The notes below the pieces were generated by a model. That model was not told the origin of the DNA. It did no database searches and worked only from the letters and a program-made list of their open reading frames with translations. The position numbers and the translations under genes were made by a program. A stretch of 64,000 bases of DNA, taken from NCBI RefSeq assembly GCF_000682735.1, contig NZ_AWFD01000006.1, forward strand, positions 1 to 64,000. The letters are read 5' to 3'. This DNA comes from Hyphomonas sp. CY54-11-8 (GTDB lineage Bacteria > Pseudomonadota > Alphaproteobacteria > Caulobacterales > Hyphomonadaceae). How positions within the stretch are numbered: position 1 is the stretch's first letter; each line of letters begins with the position of its first letter. Shown piece by piece: positions 34,895-44,345 of this stretch.

Positions 34895-35338
34895 TAGCGC
34901 CTCCTGTCAGGGGCGGGTCGAGCCGTTCGGGAGCCTCGGGCTTTCGGACGGCTCATGTCTGTTCGGCCTCCAGACGGGCGCAACACGGATCAGTGGGGAA
35001 TCGTGGTCGCCGCCTGCCGGTCACGCTCGGCGTTGATCCGGTCCTGCCGTCGCCAAGCCGGTTTTCATCCCTTGCCTGACGCCCATGAGACCGCCCAATG
35101 GCCAGACGTCTATGCCTGTGAACCTGGGCGAGGGGTGCGCCCGTGCGAAACCGGCGCCGCCGCCAAATGTCCCCTTGCGCGCTGCGCGCGCAATTCCTCG
35201 CGCAGCAAATTTGCCGCCATCGGCGGTCCTCCACATGCGTTCCGGCCCGAAGGGTTCGCCGGTCCCGCCCATCGCCCGGACGGTTCGGCGTCGACGAGGC
35301 CATGGGGGTCTCGTGACAAGCAAGGAAAGATGAAAACC
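34895..35338. other. Non-coding gap with a strong hairpin
   Basis: This 444-bp gap begins with a 14-bp nearly perfect hairpin (34921-34934 with 34940-34953, arms AGCCGTTCGGGAGC and GCTTTCGGACGGCT), without a T-run. The rest is GC-rich and has open frames in several phases but no convincing start or protein pattern. It could hold the promoter of the DUF736 gene, a transfer origin or a partition site; I found no repeat array that would settle this. Confidence 0.4.
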
Positions 35339-35662
35339 ATGGCAAACGCACTTGGATATATCAACGAAACCGAAACCGGCTTCGAAGGCACCCTCGCAAT
35401 GATGAGCCTGACCGCGCCCATCCGCATCGTCAGAAATGACCGGAAGACCGCCGAGAAGCAGCCCGACTACCGGGTCTATGCCGGACAGCCGAGCGCCGAT
35501 ATTGGCGGCGGATGGCTCCGCACCGCCGCTTCCAGCGGACGCGAATATGTCTCGCTCACCCTGTCGGCGCCGATGATCGGTCCGCGCAAACTCTATGCGA
35601 CGATTGCGCCGGTGAAAGGCCAGGACGGCCGCCACGTCATCCTCTGGAACCCTGCCGACTAG
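35339..35662 (+). CDS. DUF736 protein, first copy
   Basis: A 107-residue DUF736 protein: begins ANALGYINETETGFEGTL and contains the conserved KQPDYRVYAG and GGGWLR segments. The family is nearly restricted to alphaproteobacterial ICEs and plasmids; its function is unknown. The ATG at 35339 has AAGGAAAG at good distance; an ATG three codons upstream is too close to it. A second, diverged copy lies at 61067 next to the trb genes. Confidence 0.88.
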   Translation: MANALGYINETETGFEGTLAMMSLTAPIRIVRNDRKTAEKQPDYRVYAGQPSADIGGGWLRTAASSGREYVSLTLSAPMIGPRKLYATIAPVKGQDGRHVILWNPAD

Positions 35663-35690
35663 GGCTTCCGCATCGATGACATTCAGGAGG

Positions 35691-35719
35691 CGCCCGGATC
35701 ATCCGATCCGGGCGTTTTT
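35691..35719 (+). terminator. Intrinsic terminator after DUF736 gene
   Basis: A perfect 10-bp stem, CGCCCGGATC (35691-35700) with GATCCGGGCG (35705-35714), has a 4-base loop and is followed by TTTTT. It lies 28 bp after the DUF736 stop and is the clearest rho-independent terminator in the window. Confidence 0.9.
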
Positions 35720-35840
35720 CTGCGCAAAACCGGCGTTACTGGCACGCAACTTGAAAGAGTATTCCGATCATATCGGGGGCTTTTGCAAGCGCTTCGTGAC
35801 CTGTCACGCCATCCGCTTCTGTCGCCTGTGTGGAGGCGTC

Positions 35841-36650
35841 ATGGCGCAACAAAGGCATTGGGAACCGGATCAGTCCGGATATGACCGTCTGCTGACGCTG
35901 CCTTATTCCGGCTGGAGCTGGGAATATGTGCGGCGCAATCCGGACCTGAAAGCCGCTTATCGCCGCGCGGGCGCGGTGCGCGCTTTCCGCGGGCATCGCT
36001 CCGACGGCTCGATGATCTTCCGGCTCAATCAGCGCTGCTATGTCGCCGAACAGTTCGGCCTGCACTTCATTCCGCCGCCGTCGCTGTCGGCTTTCGACAC
36101 GACGCCGTTCTGGCTGCCAGAAGTCATGTCGGCGAGTTTCGACGCGGCCAGCGAGATCGAGGCGAGGCTGCGCCGGGGCGGCGCGCTGCTGCGCTGGGAT
36201 GACATTCCCGGCGAGAAACATTTCCTGATAACGCCGGGCCGCCGCGAAAAACTCGTCATCGAAGCGCCGGGCTACGCCGCGCAACTCGCGCTCGATGCGC
36301 AGGCGCTGCCGATTCCGCAGGCGGTTTATTTCTCGCTGCGCCTCGGCGCGGGCCAGCTCGTCGGCCAGAATCTTCAGCATGTTGAGGAATTTGCGCGGGT
36401 CTGCCACGGCCTTGGCCCGCGCCATAAATGCCTGCGCGGCCTGTCCCCGGAAAAGCTCCGCGATACGATTATCGCCCTCGACGGCGCGCTTGCCGGGGTC
36501 AGGCGCCGCCGCATCGCCGAGGTGATTTTCGGCAAGGACCGCATCGACAGCGACTGGGACAATGGTGATGAAACCTACAAGAAACGCACCAAGCGGCTCG
36601 TCGAAAAAGGCTTCGCCCTGATGAAAAGCGGCTACAGAAAACTGCTCTGA
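35841..36650 (+). CDS. DUF6499/DUF2285 ICE regulatory-type protein
   Basis: A 269-residue protein of the type found beside relaxase genes in rhizobial and sphingomonad ICEs. The N-terminal block YDRLLTLPYSGWSWEYVRRNPDLKAAYRRA matches the DUF6499 type; the C-terminal DUF2285-like part includes RLGAGQLVGQNLQHVEEFARV. Similar proteins in Mesorhizobium ICEs (FseA/QseM context) regulate excision, so a regulatory role is possible but not shown. The ATG at 35841 has GGAGG upstream and begins the domain; the frame is open further up. Confidence 0.7.
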   Translation: MAQQRHWEPDQSGYDRLLTLPYSGWSWEYVRRNPDLKAAYRRAGAVRAFRGHRSDGSMIFRLNQRCYVAEQFGLHFIPPPSLSAFDTTPFWLPEVMSASFDAASEIEARLRRGGALLRWDDIPGEKHFLITPGRREKLVIEAPGYAAQLALDAQALPIPQAVYFSLRLGAGQLVGQNLQHVEEFARVCHGLGPRHKCLRGLSPEKLRDTIIALDGALAGVRRRRIAEVIFGKDRIDSDWDNGDETYKKRTKRLVEKGFALMKSGYRKLL

Positions 36651-36762
36651 ACGCGCCCCGGGCCGAGGGACGTTTTCGGCGGTTTCGAGATCGTCCCTGC
36701 CGTGACGCCATCAATCCCGGCAAACTTTTCGCAGGTTCAATCCACCCGTGAAAGGACATCCC

Positions 36763-36978
36763 ATGTCGGACAAATCCCCCAAATGCCGCTTTCTCAGTGT
36801 CGTTGAGGCGGCGGAATATCTCGGCCTCAAACGCTCGACGCTCGATCATTACCGCTGGGTCGGCGGCGGCCCGAAATACCGCAAACATGGCGGGCGCGTC
36901 TTCTATACCGAGGAGGAACTGAACGCCTGGTCGGAGGCGCGGCAATATCAGGATACCGCGACACGGGCCGCGCCATGA
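36763..36978 (+). CDS. AlpA/MerR-like helix-turn-helix DNA-binding protein
   Basis: A 71-residue HTH protein: FLSVVEAAEYLGLKRSTLDHYRWVGGGPKYRKHGGRVFYTEEELNAW is a complete winged MerR-like domain as in excisionases and AlpA-type activators. The start is ATG 36763 behind AAAGGA. Its stop overlaps traF by 4 bp. In related ICEs a protein in this position is the recombination directionality factor or activates transfer genes. Confidence 0.85.
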   Translation: MSDKSPKCRFLSVVEAAEYLGLKRSTLDHYRWVGGGPKYRKHGGRVFYTEEELNAWSEARQYQDTATRAAP

Positions 36979-37472
36979 GACAGTTTGCGCTCGGCGCCGC
37001 CGCTGCATGTCTTGCGGCGCTGGCGGCGGTCAGCGTCTGTCCTCCCACACATTATCTGGTCTGGAACCGGACGGAGAGTGCGCCGCAGGGGCTCTATTGG
37101 CGGAGCGACGGGCCGCTCACCCTCAACGGGTGGGCCGTCGTCTCCGGCAAGGCCGCGTCGTCTAAATGGATTTCCAGTCACGGCTATCTCGCGCGCGACT
37201 GGCCCGTCATCAAGCAGGTGCGCGCCATGGCGGGCGATGAAATCTGCCGCTCCGGTTTGGAGGTTTTCATCAACGGCGCCCCTGCCGCGACCGCGCTGGA
37301 ACGCGATGGCGCGGGCCGCGAACTCCCTCGCTGGCAGGGATGTGTCGTGCTCTCCACGAGCCAGGTCTTCCTGCTGAATGGTCATCCGCGCTCGCTCGAT
37401 GGCCGCTATTTCGGCGCGACCGACTTGAAGGATGTGACGGGCGGCGCCCGTCTCCTTCTGCGCTGGAACTGA
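36975..37472 (+). CDS. traF: TraF-like conjugal transfer signal peptidase (S26)
   Basis: A 165-residue protein with an N-terminal membrane helix and the S26 protease pattern: the catalytic Ser in ESAPQGLYWRSD (near residue 38) and the general-base Lys in VIKQVRAMAGDEIC (near residue 80). TraF matures and cyclises pilin TrbC in RP4-type systems, which agrees with a trbC gene later in the element. The ATG overlaps the upstream HTH gene. Confidence 0.87.
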   Translation: MRQFALGAAAACLAALAAVSVCPPTHYLVWNRTESAPQGLYWRSDGPLTLNGWAVVSGKAASSKWISSHGYLARDWPVIKQVRAMAGDEICRSGLEVFINGAPAATALERDGAGRELPRWQGCVVLSTSQVFLLNGHPRSLDGRYFGATDLKDVTGGARLLLRWN

Positions 37473-37694
37473 TTGTCCGAATAGAGAGCGATCCAAAAGG
37501 ACAGAAAGCGATGCAAGCGGATGGAAAGCGGACCCGGAGGGCAAGATTAAAGCAACGGCGCCACACCGCCGCCACCGCCTTGTCTGCACATCTCTTTTTC
37601 AGCGCCAGCCTGATATTCTTGTGGCGTCGCCTGATCGCCACTGGCCTGTTTTTCAGTCAGAACTTCCGGCGCCACAAATCCGCACAAGCCTTCA

Positions 37695-39647
37695 ATGGGG
37701 GGTGACGAGTTCATCCCGAAACTCGGGCGTCCCGGCAATCGCGGGGCGGGCGCCGGGAAGTGCTATGTGGCCAGGGTGAAGCGCGCGGCCAAAAAGCTTG
37801 CGAGACCCAAAGGCAAGCGCGGCTTCAGCGGCGCGCGCACCGGGCGGGGCGTCGCCGCCGCCCGCATGGCCGGCCTGCGCGGCCATCCCTTCGCGAAATT
37901 CCGCATGCGGCGCGTCATCGTCAAGGTCCATATCGCGCGTGCGGCGCGCGGGGTCGGCAAGGCCGCCTTCCGCGCCCATGTCAAATACATCCAGCGCGAC
38001 GGCGTTGATCGCAACAAGGCGGAGGGCCGGGACCGCGCCGGAAATCTCTACGACCGGTCGGATGAGAGGCTCGATGATCGCAGCTTCCTGGAGCGCAGCA
38101 CCGATGACCGCCACCAGTTCAGGATCATCCTCTCGCCGGAAGACGCCGATCAGCTCGGCGATCTGAAGGAGTCGACCCGCGCCTTCATGGCGGGTGTCGA
38201 AAAGGATCTCGGAACCCGGCTCGACTGGGTCGCCGTCGATCATCATGATACCGGCCATCCCCATACCCATATCGTCATTCGCGGCAGGGATGCGCGCGGA
38301 CGCGATCTCGTCATTGCGCGCGACTATCTCACCAAAGGGCTGCGCCAGCGTGCGCAGGACATGGTGATGGATCGCCTCGGGCCGCGCCGCGATTTGGAGA
38401 TTGCGCGGGCGAATGCAAATGAAATCGCGCAGGAAAGATTGACCGGGCTCGACCGCAGGCTCGGCGCGCTCCAACGCGATGGTGTGATTTCCATGACGGA
38501 TGCCGCCAGCGGCGAGACGCGCTTCGAACGCACCTTGCGGCTGCGGCGCATGGCGGCGCTGGAACGTCTCGGGCTGGCGAAGCCCCTGTCGCGTTCGTTA
38601 TGGCGGATGAGCGAGGGCTGGCAGGACCATTTGCGCGGTCTCGGCAAGCGCGGCGATATCATCCGCACCCTGTCGGCGCATGCCGGCCGCGCCGCCGACC
38701 CGAACGACCTCTGCGTCTTCGACGCCGCCGTCCCCGGTCAGACAACCGTCATCGGAAAACTCCTCGCCGATCTGCCCGGTGATGAATTGCGCGACCGGCG
38801 CGCCATCGTGATCGCCGGTCTCGATGGCAAGACGTGGCATGTCGATCTGGCGGAGCAGCTTCCGGGCACGCTGCCGGAAGCCGGCGCGATTGTCGAAGTA
38901 AGCGCGCCAGCGCCCATGCCACGACCATCGGACCGGACCATTGCGGGTATCGCAGCGATCAATGGCGGGCGATATTCACCGGCGCTTCACGCCCGCGACG
39001 ATCCGGGCGCAGGCAGCGCCTATATCGAAGCCCACAAGAGACGGCTGGAGGCGCTGCGGCGGGCGGGCCTTGTCCAGCGCGACGCCGAGGGCGTCTGGAC
39101 GATCGGGCCGGATTATGTCGAGCGCGCGACGAGGCATGACGTAGCGCACGCCCGCGTGCGTCTGGATGTGAAGGCATGGACCGGCCTTGAAAGCCAGTTG
39201 AGTGTCCGCGCGCAAACCTGGCTCGATACGGTCAACCCTGACGAGTGCGCCGAGCATGGCTTCGGCGCCGCTGTCAGGAACGCCCGCCAGCGGCGTGCGG
39301 TCTATCTGCAGCGCGAAGGCCTGTGGTCGGAGACCGCACAAAGCCTTGACCCGGCCCGGCGCGGCCAACTGGCGCAGCAGGTGCTGCGGGCGGCAGCGGC
39401 TTCAGAAGCGGCGCGGTCCGGACGCGGATTTGTCGACGGCCTCGAAGGCCCGAGCTTTGAGGGTGTTTACGAGCGGCCGGTGACGCTGGCGACGGGCCGG
39501 TTTGCGCTGATCGCGCGGGCGAAGGAGTTTACCCTCGTGCCTTGGCGCGCAGAGCTGGAGCGTCATCGCGGCCGCCAGATGATCATCAAGCGCACCGGCA
39601 AGGGCGTGACCTGGACGCTCGGCAAGACCCGCGGCATCGGCCGCTGA
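37695..39647 (+). CDS. VirD2-like relaxase with DUF3363
   Basis: A 650-residue relaxase. After an Arg/Lys-rich N-terminus, the relaxase domain has VKYIQRDG (with Tyr in the usual early position), HQFRIILSPEDADQLGDL and the metal-binding three-His motif WVAVDHHDTGHPHTHIVIRG near residue 195. The remaining DUF3363 part runs to the C-terminus. It should nick the transfer origin and lead the DNA into the mating pore via TraG. The oriT is probably in the gap before this gene or near 39648-39890, but I could not identify it. The exact start is uncertain: ATG 37695 has only a weak ribosome-binding site. Confidence 0.9.
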   Translation: MGGDEFIPKLGRPGNRGAGAGKCYVARVKRAAKKLARPKGKRGFSGARTGRGVAAARMAGLRGHPFAKFRMRRVIVKVHIARAARGVGKAAFRAHVKYIQRDGVDRNKAEGRDRAGNLYDRSDERLDDRSFLERSTDDRHQFRIILSPEDADQLGDLKESTRAFMAGVEKDLGTRLDWVAVDHHDTGHPHTHIVIRGRDARGRDLVIARDYLTKGLRQRAQDMVMDRLGPRRDLEIARANANEIAQERLTGLDRRLGALQRDGVISMTDAASGETRFERTLRLRRMAALERLGLAKPLSRSLWRMSEGWQDHLRGLGKRGDIIRTLSAHAGRAADPNDLCVFDAAVPGQTTVIGKLLADLPGDELRDRRAIVIAGLDGKTWHVDLAEQLPGTLPEAGAIVEVSAPAPMPRPSDRTIAGIAAINGGRYSPALHARDDPGAGSAYIEAHKRRLEALRRAGLVQRDAEGVWTIGPDYVERATRHDVAHARVRLDVKAWTGLESQLSVRAQTWLDTVNPDECAEHGFGAAVRNARQRRAVYLQREGLWSETAQSLDPARRGQLAQQVLRAAAASEAARSGRGFVDGLEGPSFEGVYERPVTLATGRFALIARAKEFTLVPWRAELERHRGRQMIIKRTGKGVTWTLGKTRGIGR

Positions 39648-39890
39648 CACTGCGGAGGAAAAATCTGGAATGAATATCGCGTTCGCCCGTCGTGTTTCAT
39701 GAGGGCGCGAAAAACCTGACGCCTTCAACCTGTCCTTCGCTCTTTCACCTGGGGCAGGCGGGTAACACTCCAAACCTGCGGCGCGGCGGCGTCCCCCTGA
39801 CGGACCTCCAACGCCGCCGCGTCGTCTTGCTCCCCCTTCGACGCTTTTGCGGGAAACCGGACTAGCCGCGCGGCTTGTCTATCGCCGACC

Positions 39891-41888
39891 ATGGCGCGGT
39901 ATTTCGGAAGAGCCGCCATGACGCCGACAAAGCTCCTGATCGGACAGTTTTTCATCGTGATCGCCATTATCGGCTTGTCGCTGTGGGGCGCCACGCAATG
40001 GACCGCCGCCGAACTCGGATACCAACCGCGTCTTGGCGCGCCATGGTTCGTGATCGCCGATACGCCGATCTACAAACCCTGGCGGCTGTTCCAGTGGTGG
40101 TACGCCTACGAGGCTTATGCGCCCGATGTCTTCAACCGCGCCGGCATGATCGCGGCGGCGGGCGGGTTTCTCGGCGCTGTCGCCGCCGTTCTTGGATCGG
40201 TCTGGCGGGCGCGGACACGCAAACATGTGACAACCTACGGATCGGCGCGCTGGGCGGAACACAGGGATGTCGAAGGGGCGGGATTGCTGAAACCCGAAGG
40301 AGTGTTTCTCGGCCGCTGGAAGAACGATTATCTCCGCCATGACGGCCCCGAACATATCATGGCGTTTGCTCCGACACGATCCGGCAAGGGCGTCGGGCTG
40401 GTTGTGCCGACCCTGCTGAGCTGGACCGGCAGCGCCGTCATCCATGACATCAAGGGAGAGAATTGGGAGCTGACATCGGCATGGCGGTCGAAATTCTCCC
40501 ATTGCTTGTTGTTCGACCCGACAAATCCGGATTCGGCCCGCTACAATCCTTTGCTGGAAGTGCGGCGCGGCGAGAACGAAGTGCGCGACGTACAGAATAT
40601 CGCCGATATTCTTGTCGATCCCGAGGGCTCGCTCGAACGCAGAAGCCATTGGGAGAAAACCGGCCATGCGCTGCTCGTCGGCGTCATCCTGCATGTGCTC
40701 TACGCCGAAGACGACAAGACCCTGTCGGGGTGTGCGACTTTCCTGTCCGATCCGGCGCGCAGCTTCGAGGCGACGCTGACGAAGATGATGTCCACTAATC
40801 ATCTGGGGTCGAAACAACATCCCGTCGTCGCTCAGGCCGCCCGCGAACTGCTGAACAAATCCGAGAATGAGCGCTCCGGCGTGCTCTCGACGGCGATGAG
40901 CTTTCTTGGGCTCTACCGCGACCCTGTGGTGGCGCGAGTGACGGCGGCGAGCGACTGGCGCATTTCCGATCTCGTCGGCGCGGCGCGGCCTTGTTCGCTT
41001 TATCTCGTCGTGCCGCCGTCGGATATCTCGCGCACCAAGCCGCTTGTGCGGCTGATCCTCAACCAGATCGGACGGCGGCTGACCGAGGATCTGCCGGGGC
41101 GCAGCGAGCAGCGGCGTCAGGTATTGATGATGCTCGATGAATTCCCTGCGCTGGGGCGGCTCGATTTCTTCGAAAGCGCGCTTGCCTTCATGGCGGGCTA
41201 CGGCATCCGCGCCTATCTGATTGCGCAATCGCTGAACCAGATCGAAAAAGCCTATGGGCCGAACAATTCGATCCTCGACAATTGCCATGTACGCATCGCC
41301 TTTGCGTCCAATGACGAGCGCACTGCCAAACGAATTTCCGATGCACTCGGCACCACCACCGAGCAACGCGCGCAGCGCAATTATGCTGGCCATCGCCTGG
41401 CGCCGTGGCTGTCGCATGTCATGGTGTCCAGTCAGGAGACCCAGCGCGCCTTGCTCACGCCCGGCGAGGTCATGCAATTGCCGCCCGATGAAGCGGTGGT
41501 GATGGTGTCGGGAGCGCCGCCGATCCGGGCGCGCAAACTGCGCTATTATCTCGATACGAACTTTACCAGCCGCGTCGATACAGCGCCCGCGACGGGTACG
41601 CATCCGCCCTGCCGCACGAATGACTGGTCGGACAGCGTGCTAGCGCGTGGCGGCGAGCCGGTTCCGGTCCCCGAGGAAAACAGGGGAGGTGACAGCGGCG
41701 ACGGTCATGGCAAAGACCTCCATCCCGATCTTCGGGAGCATCAGGAAGCGCCGCGCCGCGATCCCGAGCCGCCCGACCTGTCGATGGCGGAGGATGATTT
41801 TCAGGAGGATGGCGACGAGGCGGTGAAGCGGTTCCAGCGCGCCGCCACGCTGGACCGCGTCGACAAAGACCTGTTGCCGGATTTCTGA
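39891..41888 (+). CDS. traG: TraG/VirD4 type IV coupling protein
   Basis: A 665-residue coupling ATPase. Two N-terminal membrane helices (about residues 15-38 and 80-102) are followed by the Walker A APTRSGKGVGLVVPTLLSW near residue 165, the conserved IHDIKGENWELT, and the Walker B VLMMLDEFPALGRLDFFE near residue 410. It delivers the relaxase-DNA complex to the trb secretion channel. ATG 39918 (MTPTKLL) is an alternative start close to the first helix. The stop is 1 bp before the ribbon-helix-helix gene. Confidence 0.93.
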   Translation: MARYFGRAAMTPTKLLIGQFFIVIAIIGLSLWGATQWTAAELGYQPRLGAPWFVIADTPIYKPWRLFQWWYAYEAYAPDVFNRAGMIAAAGGFLGAVAAVLGSVWRARTRKHVTTYGSARWAEHRDVEGAGLLKPEGVFLGRWKNDYLRHDGPEHIMAFAPTRSGKGVGLVVPTLLSWTGSAVIHDIKGENWELTSAWRSKFSHCLLFDPTNPDSARYNPLLEVRRGENEVRDVQNIADILVDPEGSLERRSHWEKTGHALLVGVILHVLYAEDDKTLSGCATFLSDPARSFEATLTKMMSTNHLGSKQHPVVAQAARELLNKSENERSGVLSTAMSFLGLYRDPVVARVTAASDWRISDLVGAARPCSLYLVVPPSDISRTKPLVRLILNQIGRRLTEDLPGRSEQRRQVLMMLDEFPALGRLDFFESALAFMAGYGIRAYLIAQSLNQIEKAYGPNNSILDNCHVRIAFASNDERTAKRISDALGTTTEQRAQRNYAGHRLAPWLSHVMVSSQETQRALLTPGEVMQLPPDEAVVMVSGAPPIRARKLRYYLDTNFTSRVDTAPATGTHPPCRTNDWSDSVLARGGEPVPVPEENRGGDSGDGHGKDLHPDLREHQEAPRRDPEPPDLSMAEDDFQEDGDEAVKRFQRAATLDRVDKDLLPDF

Positions 41889-41889
41889 A

Positions 41890-42324
41890 ATGAGAAAGCA
41901 GCGCCTTCATATCCGCCTGACGCCTCAAACGCTCGCGCGGCTGGAGGCGGCGGCCGCGTCGCCGGGCGTCACCAAATCGGCGCTAGCCGAGGAGGCTATC
42001 CGCCTCTATTTCGATCCCGAGCGCGCCGACAGCCAGGAGGCGGTGCTGTTGCGCCGCCTCAATGCGTTCGACCTGCGTCAGGATGCGATCGAACGGGACG
42101 TGGCGCTCACCCTGGAAACCCTCGGCCAGTTCGTTCTCTACTGGCTGACCCGAACCGATCCGTTGCCGGAAGGAGAACGGAACCGGGCGCATAATCTCGG
42201 GCAGCGGCGATTCGATTATTTCATCGAGCAGGTCGCAACCAAACTGTCGGGCGACAACAGTTTATCGGCGCGGCTGTTTCCTGAAACAACGCATGTGGAA
42301 CAATCAGACCGGAAGGGCGAATGA
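41890..42324 (+). CDS. Ribbon-helix-helix (CopG-like) protein of the traG-trbB interval
   Basis: A 144-residue protein with an N-terminal RHH domain (QRLHIRLTPQTLARLEAAAASPGVTKSALAEEAIRLYF) and a C-terminal helical part. In related ICEs this gene lies between traG and trbB and is thought to regulate or assist transfer. Here 9.5 kb of unrelated genes separate it from trbB. Only a short open stretch after its stop (about 42324-42409) is not accounted for. Confidence 0.85.
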   Translation: MRKQRLHIRLTPQTLARLEAAAASPGVTKSALAEEAIRLYFDPERADSQEAVLLRRLNAFDLRQDAIERDVALTLETLGQFVLYWLTRTDPLPEGERNRAHNLGQRRFDYFIEQVATKLSGDNSLSARLFPETTHVEQSDRKGE

Positions 42325-42363
42325 TGGTTCAGGTCGAGCTGCCTGATATAAGCGTGCCGAATC

Positions 42364-43779
42364 TCATAATCCGTGGAAATCCGGTGGACCAAGTTCTTCT
42401 AGTCGGCTGAGAATTCTATCGCGGTGTCCTGTTAAGAGCGTCAACTTCCAGTCCTCGGCTCCTGATATCAAATCATTCGCCTGTTCCAACGCTTTCGGAA
42501 GGCATAAGGCGTCGCAAGGATCTCCCTCGCCCAGAAGTCTTTGCCGGACAAAGCTATCCCAATGGTGCCGCTTTTCAGAACTCAAAAGATGTGGCTGCTC
42601 GCAATATATAATCCACTCACCAATCCTGCGAAACCTTTCGTCCTCGAACTGACAGACTATGTCGTAACGATCATGCCATTCGGATTCATGGAATGATTGA
42701 AATCGGGATTGGTCGGCAGACGAGGCAAAGCCTGCATACATCTGCTCTTCAACATGCGGAGACAGTTCATATTCCTTCCCGGATGCGAGAAAGGCTTGGA
42801 ACAGCCGTTCCTTCAACACCGCGTCATCGCGAAGCTGCATAGCAGCGTGCTCAATGTGGTCTAAGTTTTCATTACTGAGGCGGGAATGTGGATGCGCCTC
42901 TTCGCCATCAATGACTCCCGGTAGGGCATTTGCTTTAAGCTTTCGGAACAACTTGGGACTGCCGTGCGCCATTCGAACAAGATCATCGTGAGACTTGGGG
43001 AGCAATTCTCCATACGGAAAATGGAGGTCCACCGCCACGATCTCATTCGGGTTGTCAGGATTCACACCGATTTTATGCAGTAGATACGTATACGGTTTTC
43101 CGAAATAAAATTCGGTGAGACCAAAAACTTCTTCGCTCTCGCAGAAGTCATGAACTGAGGACTTGTTAGCGAAACGCATGTAGCGAGACCAAGTATCGGG
43201 CGCATAGTCTCGAACTTTCCGACACATGAAGATAGTGGCTTCGACATCTGACATAGCTTCGTGCGCGTTTGCGTGATTGAAGCCATTCGCCGGAGCCAAC
43301 TGGTCCAGTTTGTAGATCGGCTTGTTGTTCAGCCCCAAAGGGAAAGTGATTTGGCTTGGCTCGTAGATAGACGCCGACTGCAACATTTTCAGGGTGTCCA
43401 GACGGGAATTCCCGTTCATGTTTGTCAGATAGATCGGTAGGAGCGATTTGTAGAAAAGCGATCTGAGCAGTATTTCATCGAATGGGATGGAGTTGTGCCC
43501 GACAAATAGAGCAGGTTCCCACTCGGAAAGTTTTGCATGAATGGCACAGGCCATCTCGAAGTGACTGGGATGGGCTAGATCATCAAGTTGTGCAGCGGTT
43601 ACACCTGTGACGTTCATAGCGCCCGGGCTGGCGACTGTATGGGGCTGCAGTCGCGACCTTATCTCGAAACGATCGAGTTCATTCAGTTCATCATCTGTCA
43701 GGATCGCAGCGAACTGAAGGATCTGATCGAAATATACATTTGTCCCGGTGGTTTCGGTGTCGTAGAAGACAAAGGCCAT
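42364..43779 (-). CDS. Exodeoxyribonuclease I-like DEDDh exonuclease
   Basis: A 471-residue protein with the ExoI (SbcB) architecture. The exonuclease core has FVFYDTETTGTN (DxE), FVGHNSIPFDE, and ANAHEAMSDVEATI (His and last Asp), with GAMNVTGVTAAQLDD typical of ExoI. The C-terminal half (VAVDLHFPYGELL...) matches the SH3-like and helical extension of ExoI. ExoI degrades single-stranded DNA 3' to 5'. It is the last gene of the XRE-ImmA-exonuclease operon, divergent from the ubiquitin-like operon, and not in its usual chromosomal setting, which suggests a defence role or a self-signal-removing role. Confidence 0.85.
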   Translation of the reverse strand: MAFVFYDTETTGTNVYFDQILQFAAILTDDELNELDRFEIRSRLQPHTVASPGAMNVTGVTAAQLDDLAHPSHFEMACAIHAKLSEWEPALFVGHNSIPFDEILLRSLFYKSLLPIYLTNMNGNSRLDTLKMLQSASIYEPSQITFPLGLNNKPIYKLDQLAPANGFNHANAHEAMSDVEATIFMCRKVRDYAPDTWSRYMRFANKSSVHDFCESEEVFGLTEFYFGKPYTYLLHKIGVNPDNPNEIVAVDLHFPYGELLPKSHDDLVRMAHGSPKLFRKLKANALPGVIDGEEAHPHSRLSNENLDHIEHAAMQLRDDAVLKERLFQAFLASGKEYELSPHVEEQMYAGFASSADQSRFQSFHESEWHDRYDIVCQFEDERFRRIGEWIIYCEQPHLLSSEKRHHWDSFVRQRLLGEGDPCDALCLPKALEQANDLISGAEDWKLTLLTGHRDRILSRLEELGPPDFHGL

Positions 43780-43794
43780 TTCAGCGACACCCGA

Positions 43795-44337
43795 CTAAAG
43801 AATCTTTGCAACACGGTAGGTCATGGCCGTCGAGCTCACATTGAAGGCATTTGCCATGTCCTCAATGGCTTGCTCGTCCGCGACCGTGCCGTAATCGAGG
43901 TCGTTTTCGTCCATATACTGCATCACAAATTTTCGGGGCATGAGAAATTCAGCGGCGAATTGATTGGCTTCAATTTCGATGTTCACGGTTCCAGCGGCTG
44001 ATTTAGAATCTCTGTTGAGCATGGTAATGACTTTGTCGACATGCATACCTTTTCTCAGGACGTCGTCGTGCAGCTGAAGATGACCGAGTTCATGTGCGAT
44101 TGTGAAGCGTTGTCTCCTGACATGGTGCTTCGAGTTAACACCAATCACCGCAACATTGTCTTTGTAGAAGACCATTCCGGACAATTCTTCATCCAAGGGG
44201 GAGTACTGAATTTTTATTCCCCGCCGTTTGGCTATGCGGTCAACTTTGACGGGCCATCTCTCCACGCCTTCATCGCGCAACAACGCCTGTGCGGCACGTT
44301 CACAGTCTTCAATTGATATCTGAGGTTTGCTAGGCAT
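43795..44337 (-). CDS. ImmA/IrrE-family zinc metallopeptidase
   Basis: A 180-residue metallopeptidase with FTIAHELGHLQLHD (HExxH) near residue 80 and the third-ligand helix EIEANQFAAEFLMP near residue 125. Such enzymes cut a partner XRE repressor upon DNA damage (ImmA of ICEBs1, IrrE of Deinococcus, CapP of some CBASS loci). The XRE gene lies 8 bp upstream, so the pair has the CapH/CapP-type layout. It would release the divergent operon, and its own, when activated. Confidence 0.9.
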   Translation of the reverse strand: MPSKPQISIEDCERAAQALLRDEGVERWPVKVDRIAKRRGIKIQYSPLDEELSGMVFYKDNVAVIGVNSKHHVRRQRFTIAHELGHLQLHDDVLRKGMHVDKVITMLNRDSKSAAGTVNIEIEANQFAAEFLMPRKFVMQYMDENDLDYGTVADEQAIEDMANAFNVSSTAMTYRVAKIL

Positions 44338-44345
44338 AGCTGTCG

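Noticed and set aside
39879..41603. 574-codon reverse-strand frame opposite traG
   Set aside because: TraG on the forward strand has all coupling-protein motifs; the reverse frame is an antisense shadow.
42325..42409. Remnant of the original trbB start after the RHH gene
   Set aside because: The short open stretch does not resemble the TrbB N-terminus, and trbB at 51812 has a complete N-terminus of its own.
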